A stretch of DNA of 20,278 nt from DASPJQ01 sp035299065 (lineage in GTDB: Bacteria > Bacteroidota > Bacteroidia > Flavobacteriales_D > UBA2798). The position numbers were made by a program, and so were the translations under genes. Each line of letters opens with the position of its first letter. The stretch's first letter is position 1. Below, one piece after another: positions 9,155 to 16,600 of the stretch. The notes below the pieces were generated by a model. It saw only the letters and a program-made list of their open reading frames with translations, searched no databases and was not told where the DNA came from. The stretch is taken from contig DATGXI010000028.1 of assembly GCA_035299065.1 (NCBI GenBank), forward strand, positions 1 to 20,278. The letters are read 5' to 3'.

Positions 9155-9811
9155 CTATTTTTTTTGTGCCAGTTGGCTTAAAAGACCCTGAACAGGGGTG
9201 TCTAATAGTGCGGTTATATTGAAGTTAACCGGTAAAATAATATCAACTCTTGAACCGAATTTAATGAATCCAAGTTCCCCTCCCTGCTCCACTACATCTC
9301 CTTCTTTTGAATAGCAAACAATTCTGCGTGCTACAGCGCCTGCAATTTGCCTGACCATTACTTTTTCATGTCCACTATCAATTACAACTGTTGTACGCTC
9401 ATTCTCGGTACTTGATTTGGGATCCCAGGCAACAAGGTATTTACCCGGGTGATATTTAACGTAAGCAACTTTTCCAGAAACAGGATACCAATTGACATGT
9501 ACGTTTAGTGGTGACATAAAAACGCTTAGCTGTATGCGTTCATCTTTGAAATATTCATTTTCAATTATGCGTTCTATTACCACAAGCTTTCCGTCAGCAG
9601 GTGATATAACAATAGAATCATTTTTAGAGAATTTTCGCTTTGGCACCCTGAAGAACTGTATAACCAGGTAAAGCATAACCACGCAAAAAGCCAAAACAAG
9701 GTAAAAAACAATACCTGTAAAGTTCGTGAGATAACCAGCCAAACAGGCCAGACCTCCGAAAAGGAGTATTGATACTATAATAATTTTAAAGCCTTCGCGG
9801 TGTAAATACAT
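9155..9811 (-). CDS. psd: Phosphatidylserine decarboxylase proenzyme (short, Psd-A type)
   Basis: A 218-aa phosphatidylserine decarboxylase of the short family, which converts phosphatidylserine to phosphatidylethanolamine at the inner membrane. Two hydrophobic segments near residues 9-26 and 32-53 anchor it. By family analogy, the catalytic Asp is D73 in SPADGK and the His is H105 in SPLNVHVNWYPVSG. The self-cleavage site is the Gly186-Ser187 bond in GFIKFGSRVD, where Ser187 becomes the pyruvoyl group of the small alpha chain. The GSR site and length fit the short type rather than the roughly 300-aa LGST type of E. coli. The gene begins 27 nt after the upstream FG-GAP gene and may be cotranscribed with it. 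A pssA gene is not in the window, but cdsA, which makes the pathway precursor, lies 8.3 kb upstream on the same strand. Confidence 0.93.
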   Translation of the reverse strand: MYLHREGFKIIIVSILLFGGLACLAGYLTNFTGIVFYLVLAFCVVMLYLVIQFFRVPKRKFSKNDSIVISPADGKLVVIERIIENEYFKDERIQLSVFMSPLNVHVNWYPVSGKVAYVKYHPGKYLVAWDPKSSTENERTTVVIDSGHEKVMVRQIAGAVARRIVCYSKEGDVVEQGGELGFIKFGSRVDIILPVNFNITALLDTPVQGLLSQLAQKK

Positions 9812-9838
9812 TGCAGGTGCAAAGAAAAGGAAATAGGT

Positions 9839-12800
9839 TTATAAGCGATTAAATTTGCCTAAATATTTTAAACCAGAAGGCATGCAAACGCACAATTGAT
9901 ACATACCCGTTGAGAAACCAGATACATTGATTGAGTTTTGCGCGGGATCAATTGTTGAAATTTGTTTACCCGCAAGGTCAAGAACGGTTATTGAAACAGG
10001 CACCTCATCAACACTGATTAATCGAAAGTTAAGCGTTTCGTTGACCGGGTTGGGATAAAGCAATAACGATGTTTCAAGGCCGTTACAACCAGTGTAACCC
10101 AGTGTTACAGCTTTCATGGCACCATCACTTCCCTTGATCTCCAGTTTTACATAATTAATGTTGGTGGTTGAGGCTAGTTCATGGTAATAATGGGTCTCAC
10201 CTTGAGGCATAATTGTACCTATCAAGTTGTAATTTGTACCATTCTCAGATACATAAACCGCGTACCATTCAATTCCTGACTCATTGGCCATTTCCCATTC
10301 AAGTCCGTTTCTTTCACTGTTGCATATCACATTTGTACTTACCAACTCTATAGGCAAAAGCCCACAATCATTATCAATTTTGATACTCCTGTCCTGTTTA
10401 TCGTGAATACCCTGATAAAACCACCTGCCATACACCTGGCCATCTAATGCCTCAGTGAGTTTAAATTTAACCCGTGTTCTCCACTTCGGAAAACCCATAC
10501 CTGCAGCACTTACACTTACTTTTAGTTCGGTTCCATTTATTCCCAAATCAGTGTGCGCAGGTTGAATGCCTGAATACATTACACTTTTAGCCATAGAGCT
10601 ACCTGCAACTGAAAACGGGTCAGGATGCCCCCTGAATTCATAGGCAAGTTTTCCATGGATTCTTCCCATACTTGATTTTTCAAAATGGCCAGTGCCAAAA
10701 ACGCACCCAGGCTCAAACGTACTGTTTGACGTTTGAACAATGGTTGTTAAATTGCTTTTGTATTGCTTTGTTAAGGAGCTTAAAGGCAAAACCCCGTGAG
10801 CATTATTTCCATGCAATATCATGGCGGTTCCACAATTCATTATTCCTGCTGAATCGTATCCCGGCAAACCAGCTATTAAGTCGCTGTACCCGTCACCATT
10901 GGCGTCACCAGCGCATATTGAAGCACCGCACATAACCGAGGCTTTATTGGGTTCATACGTAAAATACGGTGCCGGATTTAATCCCGCACTGCTTCCTGCA
11001 TAAACACGCAGGCATCCCTCACCTGTATGCCCATTGGTGTATTGTGGCGAACCAGAAATTATATCGTGGTAGCCATCATTGTTAAAATCGCCACCAAAGC
11101 CAATAACAGATCCCACGTATGAATTTGTTGAATTGCCTTGAATAAAAACAGGCGATACCGAATTTATTCCCGTTGCGTTTCCATAAAACAACATGAGGGC
11201 TCCTTCATTGGGCGTTGACGCATTGTTGAACGACCTTACGCCCAAACAAACGTCATTAAACCCATCACCATTTACATCACCAATAAAACCCGTACTTTGA
11301 TTATTCAATAAAGAATTAGCGCAATTTGTTTCGGCAATGGCACCAGGAGTGGTTTCAAGTCCCGAAGAAGATCCACGGAAATAAAAAAGCCTTCCCTCGT
11401 TTAGCTGACCGTTGGACCATTTTGATGCCACAACTACAACATCGCTAAAGCCATCACCATTGCAATCACCAACACCAGCAACACCGGTTCCAAATTCTTC
11501 GGCAATATTTGTTTCATATTGCCATGCCGGTGTACTGGCAGTGCCGGTTGAAGCACCATAGTAAACAAACGCTTTACCTTCGTTAGCGGTACCCCCGTTA
11601 TATGTTTTTGCGCCAACAATCACATCGCTATACCCATCGCCATTCACATCACCGGCACCGGCCACCGAAAAACCGAATTGAGCGTTTGTTGAGTTCCCCT
11701 CAAGTTTGAGAAAATAATTGGTATTTATACCCGTTGATGTACCAAGGTAAATAAAAGCAGCACCTTCACTGGCTGTTGGGCCACTATTATATCCGCTGGC
11801 ACCAACAATTACATCACTAAACCCGTCACCATTTACATCACCTGCTGCACCAATGGAGCAACCAAAGAAGGCATTTGCATTGGGTGGACCGGTTAGTACT
11901 GCCGAAGGAGACGATGAATACCCTTCCTGGCTACCATTAAACACATACACCATACCTGTGTTAACTATGCTATTATCATAATTCGAAGCTCCAACGGCCA
12001 TATCCGAAAATCCATCACCATTCACGTCACCAACAGTTGTTACAAAATTTCCGGTTGCGGCTTCACTTTGCAACGCTGTGAAGGGAGTTGATGGCAATGG
12101 CTTATTCCCTATATTTTCAGGCGAACCATAGTAAACATAAAATGCTCCGGCATTTGAAGCCGCGGGCGCGGTTGTTTTATCAAACAAATAAGCTCCTGCA
12201 ATAACCTCAGAAAACCCATCTCCGTTCACATCACCGGCACTACAAACACTTATGCCTAGCTCAGTGTTGGGGAGGTTTGATTCGATTAATGTATACAGGG
12301 TCGGAGAAATGCCCGACTGGCTTCCATAATAAATATAAATTGCGCCTTCTCTGAAGGAAGGATTCATTAACCCGTTTGCTCCAATAACAACATCGGCAAA
12401 GCCGTCTCCATTTACATCTCCTGCACCACTTACACCTACTCCAAAAAAACCGTTGTGAAAAGTGCCGGACAACATAATTGTAAGCGTTGACAGGCCGGTT
12501 GATGATCCATGAAACACATATGCCCTACCCAAATTTGGATGCCAAAAACCATTGGAACGATCAGCACCAATTATTACATCACCAAACCCGTCACCATTAA
12601 CGTCTCCGGCCCATGAAATACTTTCTCCGAAATATGCCCCGGAAAAATTACTTTCGTATGACCATGCCGCAACCGGACTTAAACCGCCCACACCTCCTTC
12701 GTAAAGAAAAACTTTCCCTTCACGATCACTTCCATTTGTATAGTAAGCTGCGGAAACAATTAGATCACTAAATCCATCGCTATTTATATCGCCAGCCGAT

Positions 12801-13525
12801 GATACACTCCACCCCAGTAATGAATTTGCATTATTCTCTTCGAGTATCACATCCGGGCTTAAAGATGGTCCGGTTGAGGAGCCATAAAACACATAAGACC
12901 GCCCCTCCTTTACTTGCCCATTCGTTTCTGTGGGCGAACCAACTACAATATCAGAATACCCATCACCATTTACATCACCAGCGCTTGAAACACAAAATCC
13001 AAATCGTGCACTATCTATATTTGGCTCGTATGCCCAGGCGGGTGATGCTGCCAGGCCAGTTGCCGAACCCAGGTAAACAAACGCCTTACCTTCACCTTTT
13101 TGACCATTGCTGAAATAAGGCGACCCTACTATTACATCAGCATAACCATCACCGTTTACATCACCGGCATCAGAAACGCTTGTTCCAAAGCCCATAGAAT
13201 TTCCATAACCACTTGAAAATATTGCAATGTTGTGATTGCCCTCGCAAATCCATGCCGGGGAAGTTTGAATGCCGTTGGCCGTTCCATAATATAACCTTGC
13301 TGCACCTTCTTTAACCTCTCCATTTTGAAAATAAGGCTCCCCTGCTATAATATCATTATACCCATCACCATTCACGTCACCGGCAGTTGACACGCAGTAA
13401 CCCAACTGGCCGCTGGTTGAAGCCCCAATTATTAATGATGAATTTAAAGGATTTATTGGAGGAGCAAATGCAAAAACAAGCTGGGTACAAAAAATGGAAA
13501 GGGATATGAAAACAATTAATTTCAT
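9839..13525 (-). CDS. 14-repeat FG-GAP beta-propeller protein with T9SS sorting domain (downstream paralog, no N-terminal domain)
   Basis: A secreted or surface-attached protein of about 1228 aa. The ATG at 13525 is preferred over an in-frame TTG 6 nt earlier because it begins a typical signal peptide (MKLIVFISLSIF...VFAFA). FG-GAP repeats start almost immediately (about residue 38). Fourteen repeats of about 60 residues run to about residue 908, nearly all with the Ca2+-binding loop DxNxDGxxD (e.g. GDVNGDGYSDVIVGA). A shared C-terminal module follows at about 917-1053 (KWRTRVKFKLTEALDGQVYG), then LPIELVSTNVICN, a small beta-sandwich-like stretch common in T9SS proteins. The type A sorting domain is about 1153-1228 (LLYPNPVNETLNF ... 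GKFNRL). It is a tandem paralog of the gene 105 nt upstream but lacks that protein's roughly 200-residue N-terminal domain. Ligand unknown; adhesion is only inferred. Confidence 0.9.
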   Translation of the reverse strand: MKLIVFISLSIFCTQLVFAFAPPINPLNSSLIIGASTSGQLGYCVSTAGDVNGDGYNDIIAGEPYFQNGEVKEGAARLYYGTANGIQTSPAWICEGNHNIAIFSSGYGNSMGFGTSVSDAGDVNGDGYADVIVGSPYFSNGQKGEGKAFVYLGSATGLAASPAWAYEPNIDSARFGFCVSSAGDVNGDGYSDIVVGSPTETNGQVKEGRSYVFYGSSTGPSLSPDVILEENNANSLLGWSVSSAGDINSDGFSDLIVSAAYYTNGSDREGKVFLYEGGVGGLSPVAAWSYESNFSGAYFGESISWAGDVNGDGFGDVIIGADRSNGFWHPNLGRAYVFHGSSTGLSTLTIMLSGTFHNGFFGVGVSGAGDVNGDGFADVVIGANGLMNPSFREGAIYIYYGSQSGISPTLYTLIESNLPNTELGISVCSAGDVNGDGFSEVIAGAYLFDKTTAPAASNAGAFYVYYGSPENIGNKPLPSTPFTALQSEAATGNFVTTVGDVNGDGFSDMAVGASNYDNSIVNTGMVYVFNGSQEGYSSSPSAVLTGPPNANAFFGCSIGAAGDVNGDGFSDVIVGASGYNSGPTASEGAAFIYLGTSTGINTNYFLKLEGNSTNAQFGFSVAGAGDVNGDGYSDVIVGAKTYNGGTANEGKAFVYYGASTGTASTPAWQYETNIAEEFGTGVAGVGDCNGDGFSDVVVVASKWSNGQLNEGRLFYFRGSSSGLETTPGAIAETNCANSLLNNQSTGFIGDVNGDGFNDVCLGVRSFNNASTPNEGALMLFYGNATGINSVSPVFIQGNSTNSYVGSVIGFGGDFNNDGYHDIISGSPQYTNGHTGEGCLRVYAGSSAGLNPAPYFTYEPNKASVMCGASICAGDANGDGYSDLIAGLPGYDSAGIMNCGTAMILHGNNAHGVLPLSSLTKQYKSNLTTIVQTSNSTFEPGCVFGTGHFEKSSMGRIHGKLAYEFRGHPDPFSVAGSSMAKSVMYSGIQPAHTDLGINGTELKVSVSAAGMGFPKWRTRVKFKLTEALDGQVYGRWFYQGIHDKQDRSIKIDNDCGLLPIELVSTNVICNSERNGLEWEMANESGIEWYAVYVSENGTNYNLIGTIMPQGETHYYHELASTTNINYVKLEIKGSDGAMKAVTLGYTGCNGLETSLLLYPNPVNETLNFRLISVDEVPVSITVLDLAGKQISTIDPAQNSINVSGFSTGMYQLCVCMPSGLKYLGKFNRL
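10791..13408 (-). repeat. Coding FG-GAP repeat array, 14 copies
   Basis: Fourteen tandem units of about 170-210 bp each encode one propeller blade. The DNA encoding GDVNGDG is highly conserved from copy to copy: on the plus strand ccatcaccattcacatcacc or a close variant recurs once per unit. Loop variants include DINSDGFSD in unit 4, DCNGDGFSD in unit 11, DFNNDGYHD in unit 13 and DANGDGYSD in unit 14. Unit 7 carries a longer insertion (DKTTAPAASNAG). The repeat count was done by reading the translation. Confidence 0.85.
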
Positions 13526-13538
13526 AATCAAAATTAAT

Positions 13539-13552
13539 TGGTTTACAAACCA
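13539..13552. promoter_or_regulatory. 14-bp near-perfect palindrome just upstream of the downstream FG-GAP gene
   Basis: TGGTTTACAAACCA is a 6-2-6 inverted repeat whose only asymmetric bases are the central AC. Its near edge is 13 nt from the proposed ATG at 13525, inside the gap between the two FG-GAP genes. It could be an operator or a small leader hairpin near the ribosome-binding region. Function is inferred from position only. Confidence 0.3.
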
Positions 13553-13630
13553 GCGATTTTAATTTTCGATTATGTGGCAAAAGAATGAGCCAGTCGCCAC
13601 TAAACTTTATGTATTAACTTTTATTCACAT

Positions 13631-16600
13631 TTAATAATGACTGAATTTACCAGTATGCATTTTACCGTTCTCATCACGTGCAACTACATGATATATTCCT
13701 GAAACAAGCCCTGAAACATTCATGTTTGCTTTATCTGTTGTTAAAACCACGCGACCTGAAAGGTCTATGATAGAAACCTCTACCGGAATATGTTCTCCAT
13801 TATCAATAACAATGGTTAACATTTCAGATGCTGGACTTGGAAAAGCATTTAAGTTATTTTGCTGAGCATCACAATTCGGTAAAAACTTATCAAAACTCGT
13901 TGAAAATAAATTATTATCAATAATCTCCAGTCGTATGTAATTTGCTTCAATGTTCGCAGGAATTTCGTATGCATAATTACCCATGCCTGTATTCATTATT
14001 TCCATTAATTCATAATCAATACCATTTAACGATGCGTAAATTTTGTATTGAGCAACATTGTCTTCTGAAGCGACTTCCCATTTCAGTTGTTTTTTTTCAT
14101 TTTCACACGCAAGATTAATATTCAACAACTCAATGGGCAAAACCCCACAGGAAATATTAATCTTAATACTACGATCTTGTTTATCATGTATTGAACCATA
14201 ATACCATCGTCCGTTCATTTGGCCGTCAAGTGCATCAACCAGACTGAACCTTGTACGCGTGCGCCACTTTGGAAATCCCATTGCTGCAGCGGTTACCCCG
14301 TAGGTCATTGTTGCACCAGTTAAGCCCAGATCGGTAAATGCTGCCTGCTGGCCGGTGAAAGCAACTGAATTTCCCATTGCAGTTGCGTAACCTGTAAATG
14401 GACCAGGATGCCCGCGTACTTCAAAAATTTGTTTCCCGCTTGCGCGTCCTAAATGCGATTTGTCAGCATGCCCAATTCCAAATGAACACCCGGCTTCAAA
14501 TGTTCCGTTCGAGGACTGCACAACCGTAGCAAGGTCACTTTTAAATTGCCTTGTAAGAAATGTTTTGGGCAACACATTATGTGAATTATTTCCCATGAAA
14601 ACATATGCTCTTCCAGCGTCAGTAAGTGCTGAAGGTGTTGTTACATCAAATCCGCTTGCACCTATCAGAATGTCAGAAAACCCATCACCGTTGCAATCAC
14701 CTGCTGATGAGACCGAAGATCCAAATAATGTTGCGGCAACGTTGGACTCCATGGTAAAATAAGGTGTAGTTGCAACCGCTGTTGGCCCCCCAAGATACAC
14801 GCGTGCTACGCCTTCATTGGCAAGGCCGCCATTAAACGTAGGAGCACCAGTTATAATATCATTGTAACCATCGCCATTTACATCGCCTCCAAAACCAATT
14901 GTATTTCCAAGTAAAAAGCTAACGGCATTGCCTTCTACTGTTTGGGTACTGCCAAAATAAAGTGAGGGGGTTGCCCCATAAGTAATGAGCAAGGCACCTT
15001 CGGCCGAAGATCCACTTGCAAAAGCCGATGTTCCAATAACAACATCATTAAACCCGTCTCCATTCAGATCACCAATATAAGATGTACTTTGTGCACCCAA
15101 GCCAGCATTTGCTACATTGGTTTCAATTAAAGTACCCGGAGCAGCTTCCAGGCCTGTTGCGGTTCCCCTGAAATAAGACAACCTGCCTTCATTTGTTTGT
15201 CCGTTCGTAAACGTGGATGACAAAACCACCACATCACTATAACCATCACCATTGCAATCACCCACTCCAGCAACACAAGCACCAAACGTTTCTCCTGTTA
15301 CTGTATAACTCCAATCAGAAGTTGCGTCCACTCCGGTTGAGGAACCATGATAAACATATGCCCTGTTTTGTCCAGTTGCCCCAACAACAACATCACTATA
15401 CCCGTCACCATTCACATCACCTGCACCTGCAACAGAAATTCCAAGAGCTGCACCTGCAACGTTTGTTTCCACTGTTAAGTGAGGAGCTACAGTTATTCCA
15501 CTTGCTGACCCTAAATGAATTGAAAAATATCCTTCACCTGACTGGGCGTTGGTGTAACCCGAAGCACCAATAATAATATCACTAAATCCATCGCCATTCA
15601 CATCGCCTGCTGCACCAATTGAACAGCCAAACAGGCAATTATTTGAAGCGGCTATAGCACCTAATGTGGGACCAGGAATTGTAGTATTAGGAGCCGAAGC
15701 GTAACCTGTTGCCGAGCCATGAAAAATATAAACTGCTCCACGGTTTGTTCCTCCCGTTCCAGCAATATCAACATTTTGTGCACCAACAGCAATATCCGAA
15801 AACCCATCCTTGTTTACATCGCCAATTGTAGTAACAAAATTTCCTGTACTGGAATTTGCCGCAGCTCCACTAAAAGGGGTACTAGGTAAGGCTGTTGTTC
15901 CAATTCCCTCGGGAACGCCATGAAATACATATATAGCACCTGTGTTAGTTAATACAGGCGATACATTGTCATACTGATAAGCGCCTGAAACAATGTCTGA
16001 AAACCCATCACCGTTAATATCACCACAACCAGCCACGCTAATACCCAGGCTGGTACTATTTTTATTGGACTCGAATAAAGTGAAAAGCGTATTTGAAATA
16101 CCTGTTGAAGAACCATAAAAAACGTATATAGCGCCTTCACCTGCATTACCGTTATTATATGCGTATGCTCCAACAATAACATCACCATAACCATCACCAT
16201 TCACATCGCCCGCACCATTTACAGCAGCGCCAAAATTAGAACTCGCTTTGTTCTGATCAAGTGTAACTGCCGGGGTAGTGCTTAATCCAGCAGCTGAGCC
16301 GTGAAAAACACGTGCTATTCCTTCAAATGTTACGCTGTTGCTGTAATAGTCGGCACCAACAATTACGTCACCATAACCATCACCATTCACATCACCTGCC
16401 CATGAAACATTTTCACCATAATACGACTCAAGCTGATTTGATTCTGTTAGCCACGCTGCTGTTGTACTAACGCCTGCTGCAGAACCATGAAATACATAAG
16501 CCGCGCCTTCTTCCAACTGCCCATTCGTATAATAGGCCGCTGCCACAATCACATCATCAAACTGATCTCCGTTCACATCACCTGCAGTTGACACGCTCCA

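Noticed and set aside
13529..13536. TAATTTTG on the minus strand, an exact TAnnTTTG match, just upstream of the downstream FG-GAP gene
   Set aside because: It ends 3 nt before the ATG, so transcription would start at or inside the start codon. No TTTG element sits 19-21 nt upstream. It is probably a chance match in AT-rich DNA.
13574..13600. GTGGC/GCCAC inverted repeat in the gap after the upstream FG-GAP gene, considered as a terminator
   Set aside because: The stem is only 5 bp with a 17-nt loop and no T-tract follows it, so an intrinsic terminator is not supported.
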